Below are positions 45,044-55,100 of a DNA stretch of 64,000 nt, in pieces (position 1 is the first letter of the stretch; each line of letters begins with the position of its first letter). Source of the stretch: Candidatus Kapaibacterium sp. (GTDB lineage Bacteria; Bacteroidota; Ignavibacteria; Kapaibacteriales; UBA7675); contig JANQRB010000044.1 of the NCBI GenBank assembly GCA_028284775.1, positions 1-64,000 of the forward strand, written 5' to 3'. The position numbers and the translations under genes are program-made. The notes below the pieces were generated by a model. That model saw only the letters and a program-made list of their open reading frames with translations, made no database searches and was not told where the DNA came from.

Positions 45044-46327
45044 ATGCGCTTGCTACCCCTTGTCCTTCTCGCTGCACTTCTTATCACGCCTGCCGGCGGA
45101 CTCGTCGCTCAGGAGCTCCGCTGGCAGCTGACCGCCTTTCCCGAAGAGGCTGATTTTGCCTTCATAAGTTCGATGATTGCTCTGAACGACGGCAGTATGC
45201 TCGCGACGGTTAACAATTCAGTCTATCGAACTTTCGATCGCGGCGATTCCTGGGAAACCATGCCCTTCGACGGGCTCTTCCTGCAGCGCTCCCCCAACAA
45301 AGGACTGCTGCTCAAGACCGACTCCCATTTTCTGAGCTCTGCGGATGAAGGCCGGACGTGGTCGGCGCTCAGCGACAAACTGGACATGGCGTCGCAGGAT
45401 TATGTCCTAAGCCATTCCAGCGCTGCGCTCTTCGTCAGCTCGGCCGGCTCGCTCTTCGGGTCCGGGCAGGCCGGCATCTTTCGTTCCCTGGATGAAGGCC
45501 AGAGCTGGACGCAGGTCTTCGACAGCCTTATGACAAGCAATATTGTGGAAACGCAGGATGGCGGCATTCTCTGCGCCATCAACCGATTCCAGGCCAGCAT
45601 CGGCGGCGAGAAAATCGACCGGGCCGCCGCCATCTTCCGTTCGGACGACCTGGGCGAGACCTGGCAGGAATTGCCGCTCTTCGATCCGCTGGTCAATAAC
45701 TGGCGGTTGTGGACGGCGCCCATTACGGGTACGGTCTTCGCTTCCGCCAATCTTGACGATCAATTTCCCGGCCGTGTATATCGCTCCTCCGATAATGGCC
45801 TAAGCTGGAATACCACCAACCTGCTGGACTTTGCCTGGGCTTTCGTAGAGCTGCCCGATAAGAGGCTCTTCGTTACCGCGATCAATTCGGGGGTCCATTT
45901 TTCGGTTGACGGCGGCAGGCTGTGGAGCGGCGTCTCGAACGGCCTGCTCGATCCGCGCGTCTTCGGCCTGGCGCTGCACCCCAGCGGCGTGCTGATGACA
46001 AGCGACTTTTTTGCGCGCGCCTACCGAACGCAATCTGCGGTAGTCTCAGTGTCGCACCAGGCGAATGCGACTCTCCGTATCGGGCAGCCGACGCCGAATC
46101 CCAGCCCTGGCGCCGGGTCTCTCCCTGTTCATCTCAATCAGCCGCTTGACCTGCGTATCGAGATTCTGAATGAGATCGGTCAACAGGTACGCAGCACCGC
46201 CTTGCGGCTTCAAAGCGGCAGCCACAGCCTGCGGCTGCCAATCGCCGGCCTCGCGAATGGCGCTTATTATTGCCGAATCACGACGGGCGGCAGCGCCCTG
46301 ACGCGCCTCTTGCTGCTGCAGCGATAA
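45044..46327 (+). CDS. Asp-box beta-propeller T9SS protein, copy 1 of 4
   Basis: 427 aa from the ATG at 45044 (an in-frame TTG at 45038 adds two). Signal peptide ends near LVAQ. The body has Asp-box (S-x-D-x-G-x-x-W) blades: RTFDRGDSWETM, SSADEGRTWSAL, RSLDEGQSWTQVF, RSDDLGETWQEL, RSSDNGLSWNTT and a last, degenerate one before RLWSGVS. This is the sialidase/BNR-type propeller fold; I see no reason to assign sialidase catalysis, because the catalytic Arg triad is not evident. The final 80 residues are a T9SS type A domain (IGQPTPNPSPGAGSLPVHLN, then ANGAYYCRITTGG). First of four tandem paralogues. Confidence 0.88.
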   Translation: MRLLPLVLLAALLITPAGGLVAQELRWQLTAFPEEADFAFISSMIALNDGSMLATVNNSVYRTFDRGDSWETMPFDGLFLQRSPNKGLLLKTDSHFLSSADEGRTWSALSDKLDMASQDYVLSHSSAALFVSSAGSLFGSGQAGIFRSLDEGQSWTQVFDSLMTSNIVETQDGGILCAINRFQASIGGEKIDRAAAIFRSDDLGETWQELPLFDPLVNNWRLWTAPITGTVFASANLDDQFPGRVYRSSDNGLSWNTTNLLDFAWAFVELPDKRLFVTAINSGVHFSVDGGRLWSGVSNGLLDPRVFGLALHPSGVLMTSDFFARAYRTQSAVVSVSHQANATLRIGQPTPNPSPGAGSLPVHLNQPLDLRIEILNEIGQQVRSTALRLQSGSHSLRLPIAGLANGAYYCRITTGGSALTRLLLLQR

Positions 46328-46388
46328 GCGCGCAAGCGGCAACAACACTTCCCGATGCCTTGCAAATGCCTCCAACAAAGGTTCCAGC

Positions 46389-47681
46389 ATGAACAGCCTC
46401 AAACGCCATCTGATTGTCGCCTTTGCCATGCTTTGCCCGACGGCGACGGCAGTGAGCCAGAGCATCTTCTGGGAAAGTGTCAACCCGCCGGTCGCGAGTA
46501 ATGAAAGCTTTGTAAGAAGCATGGTGATTCTGCCCGACGGGGGAATAATGACTACGCTGAATTCGCGCGCAATGTACCGCTCGGACGATCTGACAGCGAC
46601 CTGGACGAAAATCTCCCATAGCGGCGAGGCCCTCCGGCCATCGTATCGCAACGGCTATCTGCTTCGCAAACGCTTCAGTTTCATGCTCTACGATGCAGAT
46701 GACGACGTCTGGCGAAACGCCGGTGGCGACCAGGCCCTGCCTCAGTTGGACGATGTGATGGAGCTGGCCGACGGCACTCTGTTCGTCGCCGCCTCAGCAG
46801 GCTTGCTGCCGACTGAGGAAACCGGCCTTTTTCGCTCCACCGACAATGGCGCGAGCTGGCAGCAAGTGCTGGATAGCGTGGGCGCAAGCAGCATCGAGTT
46901 AACGGCCGACGGAGCTCTGCTCTGCGCAACGAACCGCATCCTGGGTGGTATTAACGGAATGGATATCGACAAGCCGGCCGCGCTGTTCCGCTCCACCGAT
47001 CGAGGCGACACCTGGCGGCAGGCAGCCTTGCAGGATGTACTGGTTAACAACTGGAAAATCTGGACGGCCCCGGACGGCCTCGTTTTGATTACCGCCAACC
47101 TCGACGACGCGCCCTGGGGCCGCGTATACCGCTCGACGGATCATGGCAAAAGCTGGAGCACGAGCACGCTGCTGGACTTTGTGTGGACATTCGTGGCTTT
47201 GCCGGACGGCAGACTTTTTGCCGCCGCCATCAATTCGGGCATACATCAGTCCGGCGATGGCGGCCGAACGTGGAGCGGCGCTTCCAACGGCCTGCTTTCC
47301 AGCCGATCGCTGGCTCTGGCGCTGCATCCCGGCGGACGGCTGTTCGCCAGCGACTGGTTCGCCAATCTGTATCGCTCCTCGCTGCCGGTGACCTCGGCGC
47401 GGTCGACAGACAGCGAACCGGAGCTGACGATCGGACCCGCGCAGCCCACTCCGGCATCGGACGAGCTGGCTTTTCCCATCCGAATGCCGCAGGCCGGGTT
47501 CCTGCGCATCAGTGTTTATGCCATCGACGGCCGTCTGCTGCTGACTCCGCCGGCCGTGCATCTGGAACAGGGCAGCTCGACGCTGGACCTCGATGTCAGT
47601 TCACTCGCCGCCGGTGTCTACATCTGTCGTCTCGAACAGGATGCCTTTGCTCAGCAGCGTGTTGTTGTCATCACGCGCTGA
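46389..47681 (+). CDS. Asp-box beta-propeller T9SS protein, copy 2 of 4
   Basis: 430 aa; AAAGG lies about eight bases upstream of the ATG. Signal peptide near 1-23. Blades: RSDDLTATWTKI, RSTDNGASWQQVL, RSTDRGDTWRQA, RSTDHGKSWSTS, and QSGDGGRTWSGAS. The shared DKPAALFRS and FVALPDGRLFAAAINSGIH tie it to the other copies. T9SS type A tail: PTPASDELAFPIRMP, then AAGVYICRLEQDAF. It starts 61 bp after copy 1. Blade 1 lacks the box glycine. Confidence 0.88.
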   Translation: MNSLKRHLIVAFAMLCPTATAVSQSIFWESVNPPVASNESFVRSMVILPDGGIMTTLNSRAMYRSDDLTATWTKISHSGEALRPSYRNGYLLRKRFSFMLYDADDDVWRNAGGDQALPQLDDVMELADGTLFVAASAGLLPTEETGLFRSTDNGASWQQVLDSVGASSIELTADGALLCATNRILGGINGMDIDKPAALFRSTDRGDTWRQAALQDVLVNNWKIWTAPDGLVLITANLDDAPWGRVYRSTDHGKSWSTSTLLDFVWTFVALPDGRLFAAAINSGIHQSGDGGRTWSGASNGLLSSRSLALALHPGGRLFASDWFANLYRSSLPVTSARSTDSEPELTIGPAQPTPASDELAFPIRMPQAGFLRISVYAIDGRLLLTPPAVHLEQGSSTLDLDVSSLAAGVYICRLEQDAFAQQRVVVITR

Positions 47682-47807
47682 CCTAGAACGGGCTCAACCC
47701 GGAACAGACAGCAGCGGCAGGCCCGGTCGGAATGACAGGCATTATGTGAATTATTAACCGGTGGCCGAACAACAAATTTTTACCTATTGCATTCAAGTGA
47801 GCTAGCT

Positions 47808-49100
47808 ATGCAAAGAACTTTACCGATTTTGCTGTTGCTTGTGGTAGCGTTGACTTTCACGGAAGTGATGGCGCAGGATTTCACCTGGGAGCCGGCCGTT
47901 TTTCCCGGCGACGACGAGCAGGACTTTTTTAACTCGCTGGCAGTGACAGCCAACGGCGATATACTGGGCGCGACAGCCAGAGGGCCGGTCTTTCGCTCAG
48001 ACGATGTCGCCGTATCCTGGGAAACAACATCGATTAGCGGCCATGTTCTGCGGTCAACAGCACAGGACGGGCTGATTGCCATCGACCGGCGTACGATTCG
48101 GCGTTCGACGGACAACGGCAACACCTGGCAGAACGTAGCTGTAAATGACGGCCCCGACAGCGAATTCAGCGACTACGTGCAAAGCCCGGACGGCACAATG
48201 TTTACCGTTGTCCCCGGTTCGCTCTTCTGGCCCGAGTCCGCCGGGCTGCACCGTTCGACCGACGGGGGGGAAAGCTGGGAACGCGTCTTCGACAGCCTGC
48301 GCACCGCCAGCGTCGTCGTCGCCAGGGACGGCGCAATTTTGTGCGCGATTAACGAATTGGTAGGCTCGGCCAACGGTCAGGAATTCGATCGATCGCCGGA
48401 AATTTTTCGTTCCAGCGACAACGGCAGCACATGGCTGAAGTCAGCATTATTCCATCCGGATGTTTACAACTGGCACCTGTGGCGGGCTCCGAGCGGCGCC
48501 ATCTTTGCGTCGGCCAATACCCTGGGGGACTTCACCGGCAGCGTCTTTCGCTCCACCGACAACGGCAAGTCCTGGCATACAACCAACCTGCGGGACAAAG
48601 CGGCTAATTTCGTTGAAACTTCTTCCGGTCATCTGTATTGCAGCGCCATAAACTCCGGCATTCACTTTTCCGAGGATGGCGGTCGTACCTGGCAAGGGCG
48701 CAGCAGCGGCCTCCTCGATCCGCGGGTCATCCCCCTGGCGCTGCATCCCGGCGGCACCCTGTTAACCTGTGACTTTTTCGGGCGCATGTATCGCTCATCG
48801 CGACCCGTCGTTTCCGATGTTTCCACGACCGAGCCTGGTGGCCTGCAGATCGCCGCGCCGCGACCCAACCCGGCCGGAGACCTGGTCCTGCTGCCGATCC
48901 GGATGCGACAGGCGGCGAAGCTGCGCATAAGCCTTTATGCCGCTGACGGCAGCCTGGCCCTGCCGCCGCGCGAAATGAGAGCGGCGCAGGGCGAGTCGAC
49001 GATCAGCATCGCAACGAGTACGCTGGCGGCTGGAGTCTACTACTGTCGTTTGCAGTTGGGCAGGACTTTGGTCCAGAAGACACTGATCATTGCTCGCTGA
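47808..49100 (+). CDS. Asp-box beta-propeller T9SS protein, copy 3 of 4
   Basis: 430 aa from the ATG at 47808; an upstream TTG at 47787 is less likely because the signal peptide (QRTLPILLLLVVALTFTEVM) begins right at the ATG. Blades: RSDDVAVSWETT, RSTDNGNTWQNV, RSTDGGESWERVF, RSSDNGSTWLKS, RSTDNGKSWHTT, SEDGGRTWQG. T9SS tail: RPNPAGDLVLLPIRM, then AAGVYYCRLQLG. The sequence between copies 2 and 3 holds only a weak 4-bp hairpin. Highest similarity is to copy 4. Confidence 0.88.
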   Translation: MQRTLPILLLLVVALTFTEVMAQDFTWEPAVFPGDDEQDFFNSLAVTANGDILGATARGPVFRSDDVAVSWETTSISGHVLRSTAQDGLIAIDRRTIRRSTDNGNTWQNVAVNDGPDSEFSDYVQSPDGTMFTVVPGSLFWPESAGLHRSTDGGESWERVFDSLRTASVVVARDGAILCAINELVGSANGQEFDRSPEIFRSSDNGSTWLKSALFHPDVYNWHLWRAPSGAIFASANTLGDFTGSVFRSTDNGKSWHTTNLRDKAANFVETSSGHLYCSAINSGIHFSEDGGRTWQGRSSGLLDPRVIPLALHPGGTLLTCDFFGRMYRSSRPVVSDVSTTEPGGLQIAAPRPNPAGDLVLLPIRMRQAAKLRISLYAADGSLALPPREMRAAQGESTISIATSTLAAGVYYCRLQLGRTLVQKTLIIAR

Positions 49101-49187
49101 GGCAATGACGTCGACAATTTCCGCGATTCACCGGCACTGGCATAACACACATTGTTCTTGTTTAACAACGATACCCGCTGGTGAACT

Positions 49188-50468
49188 ATGCGCAAATGCT
49201 ACTCTCTACACGTGCTGACGCTGATCTTGCTGTTGAGTTTACGTTCTCAGGCCCAGGACATTAGCTGGGAACAGGTCAATTATCCCGTGGACGGCGACCA
49301 GAGCTTCTTTACTTCAATCATCGTCACTGCCGATGGCGGTATCCTCGGCGCCACAGCCGAAGGTCCTGTGTACCGTTCCGATGATCTGGCGATCTCCTGG
49401 ACTGAACAGTCCGTCAGCGGCAGGTTGTTTAAGCGTCTGCCCATCGACGGCATTACGCTGCTCAACGGCAGCATCCAGCGTTCCGGCGATGAAGGCCTGA
49501 GCTGGACCAAAGCTCTGGAGCAACTGCCGGCGCCGCAGTACAACGACTATCTGCGCAGTCCTGACGGCAGCGCGTTTGTGATTGTCGGCGGGGCCCTGTT
49601 CAGCTCACAGCCGACGGGCATTTTTCGATCGATTGACAATGGCGCCACATGGGAGCAGATCTTCGATTCGGTCGGCACGGCAGGCATCGTCGAGCTACCC
49701 TCGGCGACGCTTCTGTGCGTTATCGATGTCCTGGAAGGTTCGTCCGACGGTGTGGACATCGATCGCCCGGCCGAGATTCATCGCTCGACCGATGGCGGCG
49801 ACACATGGGCGCAGGTGGCGCTGATCGATCCCGACTCCTACGGCTGGATGCTCTGGGCCGCTTCCAAGGGAACGGTGTTCGCATCCGCCAATAGCGAAGG
49901 CGCGGCACCCGGACGGCTGTTTCGCTCCACCGATGACGGCAGGTCCTGGCATACCGCAACACTGCAAGACCGTTGTATGGCTATCGTGGAGGCGTCCGAT
50001 GGCAGCCTGTACTGTTCGGCCATCAATTCCGGCGCTTATCGCTCTACGGACGGCGGGCGTCATTGGAGCGGGATCAGCAATGGCCTGGTAGACCCGCGGA
50101 TCATTCCGATGGCCCTGCACAACAGCGGCCGTCTGCTGACCTGCGATTTTTTCGGCCGAATGTATCGCAGCTCCGCGCCAGTCGTATCGGCGCCGGATCA
50201 GGCAGTGGATATTACGGTGGCGGAGCTGAGACCGAATCCCGCCGCTGCCAGCGTCTCGCTCAGGCTCGAAACGCAAAGGCGGGGTACCCTGCACGTACAA
50301 CTCGTCAGCGCGGACGGACGGGCGGTATCTCGGATGCAGCGCAAAATCGGGACCATCGGGATGCAGAGTATCGATCTGGACCTCAGCTCTGTCTCAGCCG
50401 GTGTTTATTTCTGCCGTATTGAGCTGGGTGAATGGCGCAAAGTACTCAGATTGCTGGTTGTGCCTTAG
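49188..50468 (+). CDS. Asp-box beta-propeller T9SS protein, copy 4 of 4
   Basis: 426 aa. Signal peptide near 1-22 (HVLTLILLLSLRSQAQ). Blades: RSDDLAISWTEQ, RSGDEGLSWTKAL, RSIDNGATWEQIF, RSTDGGDTWAQV, RSTDDGRSWHTA, RSTDGGRHWSGIS. It shares with copy 3 the block VDPRIIPMALHNSGRLLTCD (the preceding copy reads LDPRVIPLALHPGG). T9SS tail: LRPNPAAASVSLRLET, then SAGVYFCRIELGEW. The array ends here; the next gene is on the other strand. Confidence 0.88.
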   Translation: MRKCYSLHVLTLILLLSLRSQAQDISWEQVNYPVDGDQSFFTSIIVTADGGILGATAEGPVYRSDDLAISWTEQSVSGRLFKRLPIDGITLLNGSIQRSGDEGLSWTKALEQLPAPQYNDYLRSPDGSAFVIVGGALFSSQPTGIFRSIDNGATWEQIFDSVGTAGIVELPSATLLCVIDVLEGSSDGVDIDRPAEIHRSTDGGDTWAQVALIDPDSYGWMLWAASKGTVFASANSEGAAPGRLFRSTDDGRSWHTATLQDRCMAIVEASDGSLYCSAINSGAYRSTDGGRHWSGISNGLVDPRIIPMALHNSGRLLTCDFFGRMYRSSAPVVSAPDQAVDITVAELRPNPAAASVSLRLETQRRGTLHVQLVSADGRAVSRMQRKIGTIGMQSIDLDLSSVSAGVYFCRIELGEWRKVLRLLVVP

Positions 50469-50630
50469 GAATTGAACCGGGGCGAGGAAGTTCATATTGA
50501 GCGGGAAATCGCGTCTCATCAAACGACTCTGCTAATCTCTATAAACGAGGTCTCGTCTGATCTCAGACCATCGTGCATCAGAGTCATGACAGACAAAATC
50601 GCTCTGGTAAACAGCGAAGCACGGGCGAGA

Positions 50631-51698
50631 TCAGGCATCGGGCGCAGCAGGGAGAGTGAAGTAAAAAGTTGCGCCTTTACCGGGCTCTGATTCCACCCAA
50701 ATCCGGCCATGATGTTGATGAACGATTTTGGCGCAGGCGGCGAGGCCGAGTCCATTGCCTTCATAGTCACTCTCGCCGTGCAAACGGCGCAGCGGAGCAA
50801 AGATGCTGGAATGATGCTTAGAATCGATGCCTATGCCATTGTCGGCGATCGCAACCAGGCATTGGTGTGACTGCCTGATGGCGCTGATCCGAATGTGTGG
50901 TGCTGTATCAGCACGAAACTTGATGGCGTTCGCAAGCAGATTCTGCACAAGCTGCAGGAGAGCCGTCCAGTCGCCGCGCACGTTCGGCAGCTTTTCGATC
51001 TCGATGGTCGCGCCGGAATTGGCGATGGGAATCTCCAGCAGCGATACCACATACTCAACCAGCTCCTGGAAATCGATTGTTTCAAGCGCTTTATCGCTGC
51101 GGCCGCTGCGGGTGTAATCAAGCAACTCCTGGATAAAGCGCTGTAAATGCTGCACTCTGTCCTGCAAAATATCGAGATCATCCGCTGCGGACGCGCCGGC
51201 TCCACGGCAGTTTTCGCGCAGCGAATCCACCGCCCCGGCGATTGACATCAAGGGCGACTTAAAGTCGTGCGCGGCAATCGACACAAAATCTTCGAGCTCC
51301 TTTTGCTTTTCGTAAATCTTGCGCTCCAGGCTGATCTTTTCAACGGCATTGGTGATAGCGCGAATTAATCCTTCTTTACTTAACGTTTGTTTTGACAGGT
51401 AGTCCTGTGCGCCGCGTTTCATAACTTCAACCGCAATACGTTCACTGCCCTCGCCTGTTAACATTACCACCGGCAGAAAATCATCGGCGAAGCTGGCGAG
51501 CAGCTCCAGCGAATCGGTGCCGGGGATGCGAAAATCCAACAAGATACAATCCGGTCGGCGCCTGGCGACCTGTGTCAATGCATCCTCTCCGTTCTCAGCT
51601 TCAACGAGACTCATTTCCTGGCCGATCAGACGGCGGACCTTACGTCGGTCAACCTCATCGTCGTCAATCGCAAGCACGAGAAATTCAGTTGTTTTCAT
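50631..51698 (-). CDS. Receiver-histidine kinase hybrid (REC-HisKA-HATPase)
   Basis: 355 aa from the ATG at 51698, which has GGAAGG upstream. Residues about 5-120 form a receiver domain: acidic pocket D12-D14, phospho-acceptor Asp 55 (CILLDFRIPG), Thr 81 and Lys 103. A short helix leads to a HisKA dimerisation domain with His 144 (SIAAHDFKSPL), then a HATPase domain: N-box QLVQNLLANAIKF, G1 IADNGIGID, G2 GNGLGLAACAKIV. Soluble, so it acts on cytoplasmic input, most likely phosphotransfer through the receiver from a neighbour. With the two upstream genes it forms a three-part relay. Confidence 0.92.
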   Translation of the reverse strand: MKTTEFLVLAIDDDEVDRRKVRRLIGQEMSLVEAENGEDALTQVARRRPDCILLDFRIPGTDSLELLASFADDFLPVVMLTGEGSERIAVEVMKRGAQDYLSKQTLSKEGLIRAITNAVEKISLERKIYEKQKELEDFVSIAAHDFKSPLMSIAGAVDSLRENCRGAGASAADDLDILQDRVQHLQRFIQELLDYTRSGRSDKALETIDFQELVEYVVSLLEIPIANSGATIEIEKLPNVRGDWTALLQLVQNLLANAIKFRADTAPHIRISAIRQSHQCLVAIADNGIGIDSKHHSSIFAPLRRLHGESDYEGNGLGLAACAKIVHQHHGRIWVESEPGKGATFYFTLPAAPDA

Positions 51699-51749
51699 AA
51701 ATCCTTCCCACAAATGTGTTCCCTTCGAATCATGAAATCTGTTCGTTCG

Positions 51750-52190
51750 TCAATGTTCTGAGTTTGGCGGAAACTGCACTGAAATCACGTAGTTTTCAAG
51801 CAATTGAAGCACCGACAGAAAGTCAGTGCCGGCGTTGGACTTCAATAGATAGCCGGCAACATTTTTTTCATACGCAGCAACCTTATCTTTATCGGCATTC
51901 GAGGTCGTCAACACGAATACGATACTGCTGTGCAACTCAGGATCCTTGCGCAATTCATCTAAAAACTGAATGCCGTTCATTCGCGGCATGTTCAGATCCA
52001 GCAGAATCAGGAAAGGGCGCGGAAAGGGCGGGAAGCCGTCTTCGCCACGCAGCATTGCAAGGGCTTCCACACCATCACGAGCCACGTGAATCGGATTGGA
52101 AACCTTGCGTTTGTTAAAGGCACGCTTTACCGCGCGTGCATCGACTTCATCGTCTTCGACCAGTAAAAAGTTAACCACTGTTCTATCCAT
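51750..52190 (-). CDS. Single-domain response regulator (CheY/Rcp1-like)
   Basis: 146 aa from the ATG at 52190, whose A is shared with the TGA of the upstream kinase; GAGGAG lies just ahead (an in-frame GTG at 52193 is an alternative). Only a receiver domain: FLLVEDDEVDARAVKRAF, phospho-acceptor Asp 65 (ILLDLNMPRMNG), Thr 95/96 and Lys 117. The 'LLVEDDEVD' start and the insert before ILLDLNMP are typical of the Rcp1-like regulators paired with PAS/GAF or phytochrome kinases. No output domain, so it passes phosphate on or acts by binding. Likely partner: the adjacent 1087-aa kinase. Confidence 0.92.
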   Translation of the reverse strand: MDRTVVNFLLVEDDEVDARAVKRAFNKRKVSNPIHVARDGVEALAMLRGEDGFPPFPRPFLILLDLNMPRMNGIQFLDELRKDPELHSSIVFVLTTSNADKDKVAAYEKNVAGYLLKSNAGTDFLSVLQLLENYVISVQFPPNSEH

Positions 52191-55100
52191 CACTCCTCTG
52201 TTAAAGCCTCAAAGTTTCTTGGCCAATCAAATTCGAAACACGCTCCACCGAGAGTACTTGACACAATCCGAATGTTTCCCCCGTAGGCTTCCACAGCACG
52301 TTTAACGATCGCCAGTCCCATTCCGCTGCCTTCGACCTGATCGCGCGGTTTGAGTGTCTGGAACATCTGGAATACCTGTTGCTGATAATCGGCTGCAATA
52401 CCCGGCCCGTTGTCATCGATACGAAGCGTAATGAATGTGTCGTTCGAACTTGCTTCAATCCTGATGTGTCCATCGCGCCGCTCACAATGTTTTATTGCAT
52501 TGCCGATGAGATTGCGTAGCACCTGTGCCAGTGGCACCTTCGGCGTGACAAGGGTCGGCATCTCTGTTGGGATCTCGATGGCAAATTCCTCGGGTGGATG
52601 AGTCATTTCAATCACATCGCCGATCAGCTTCCTTAGTTCAACTTTCTCAGGTTTTACATCAACGCGGCCAGTCCGCGAATACTGCAGCAGGTCGTCGAGC
52701 AGCCTTTCCATTCGTTTGACCCGCTGCTGCAGCAAGACGAGATCATCGAGCGATTCCCTGGACAGCGCATCAGCGGAGTCCTCCGCGATCCAGCCGGCGA
52801 GATTGTCGATTGCTCGCAGCGGCGACTTCAGGTCATGCGATGCGACATAGGCAAAATCATCAAGCTCCTTATTGGCGCGTTCCAGCTTGGCGGCGTAGTT
52901 GAGTAATTCCTCTTCGGCTTTTTTGCGTTCCGTGATATCCGACACAAGAGCATAAAAGCCAAGCACTCGACCCGATTGATCGAAATTGGGCGCATACGTG
53001 GCAATGATGGACTTCATTCCGGCATGTTGATATGGTATCTCAGCTTCGTATGAAACTCGCTCGCCCTGAAGAACTCTGGCGAAATAGCCTTTAACTTTTT
53101 CGAAAGCCTCTTCGCCGAGGACATCGACAACCTCACGATTGATAATTACATCTCTCTCTAAACCAAACCAATCTAAGAATGATTTGTTAACGTATCGAAA
53201 TTGATGATTCGCGTCGATATAAGCGAAAACGGCCGGCACATTGTCAGCAAAATGACGAAATTTTCGTTCGCTTGCCTCCAGGAGCAACTGAGATTGCTTT
53301 TCAGTGGTGATATCCACTGCCATGGCAATAACACCGATAATTTCGCCCTGATGATTTTTGTACAATAGTTTGTCGGTGCGCACCCAGCGTTCCTCGCCGC
53401 TCGCCAGCGTGATTTTTTCCACGATGTTAAGCTTGGATTTGCCGGAAGCGATAACTTCCAAATCGTCACTATGATATTTCTCAGCCATGTCCGGATAGAA
53501 CTCAGCCGAATGCCGGCCTTCCATCTCTCCAACCGTTACACCGCCGGTCGCCGCCGCCGCCTTGTTGGCGCGCAGAATGACATTGTCTTTGCTCTTATAC
53601 CAAATCATTGCCGGCATAGAGTCAAGAATCATCTGCAACTCTTCTTTAGCGTGCGCCAGCTCTTTTTCGGCGAGGCGCTGATCCGTTACGTCGGCGATGG
53701 ATCCGGCCATGCGGGTAGCCGTTCCATCCTTGTTCCAAACGGCTTGACCCTTAGCGTGGATCCAGATAAAATGTCCTTGCGGATGCCGGAACCGGTACTC
53801 AATATTGAACTCGCTCCGATCGCTCAGATGAGCGCGCAGAGCATCCCTGACTTTGTCGCTATCATCAGGATGCAGCCGTTCGACAAATTTTTCCTGCGAC
53901 ATCACTTCATCGCTCTCTGCCAGGCCGATGATTTCCTTATGTCGCGGCGACCAGTACAATTCATCATTGGTGATATCCCAGTCCCAGAGGCCGACGGCGG
54001 AGCCGCGTACCGCCAGATCATATCGTTCTTCACTGGCACGCAGGGCTTCAACGGCATTCCTGGTTTCCGTGATGTCGTGAAAAGAAGAGACAACGGCCTG
54101 CGGAACAACTTCATCGGCTTTGACAATCGGCTGCGTATTGATCGATATCCAGGTTAACTCTCCTCCCGGTTTGTGGACGCCCATTATTATTCCTGAGAGC
54201 GCGTCGCCGCTTTGCAAGGTCAGAACGGCGGGATGTTCTTCGCCTGGAAAGGGACTGCCGTCAGCACGGACGGCGCGCCATCGGGGATCGAGCGAGGTAC
54301 GACCGGCCATCTGATCGGCACTCATGCCCAGAATTCGTTCGGCGCTGGCGTTGCAGGCTATGATCTGTCCATCGCGCCCCTGCATAACGATGCCCTCCGC
54401 CAGGGAAGCAATTACCGAGCGATAACGTTCATTGCTGACGCCAAGCGCTTCGCGTATTTGGGATCGGTCTTCTTCGGTGTGAAGCCGCTGAAGCATACCG
54501 CTCGTCCAGCGGCTAATCAGATAAACAAATTCCTTATCGCCTTCATTGAATGGCGTGCGACGCCCCTTTCGGCTGGTAAAGTTCAGCGTGCCGATGATTT
54601 GCCCTTTGACGCGAAGCGGTATGCCGATATATGACTCCAGCTTTGTGTTCCGGTAGCAGGGATGGGCGCTGTAGGGCGAAAATTCGACATGGTCGATTGA
54701 AAATACACCGTCGTATTCCAGGGTAACATTGCAGTAAGTATCGCCCAAAGGAAAAGTCTGATCGGAGCTGAGTGTTCCGCTGCTGTCATAGACATATTGC
54801 AGAGCGTAGGTCTGATCTTCGATGCGGCTGATAATTCCAATTTCCTGGCCAAGCATTTGCGTGCCGGTCTTGAGCGTGAGTTGCAATTGATCTTCCACTG
54901 CCAGGTCGGCTTCCGCGGCAATGGCATACAGACTATGCAGACGCTGTTCCTGCACACTGAGCGCAAGTTCTTTTTGCTTCTGCTCATCGAACTCGCTTAG
55001 GGCCCCCGCCATACGTACGGCGCCGTTATCAGCGTCGCCGACCACTTTCCCGGTGGCACGCAGCCATCGATATACTCCCGATCCGGTCTGCAATCGAAAG

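Noticed and set aside
45044..50468. Four active sialidases
   Set aside because: Asp boxes give the propeller fold, but the catalytic Arg triad, Tyr/Glu pair and FRIP-type motif of sialidases were not found.
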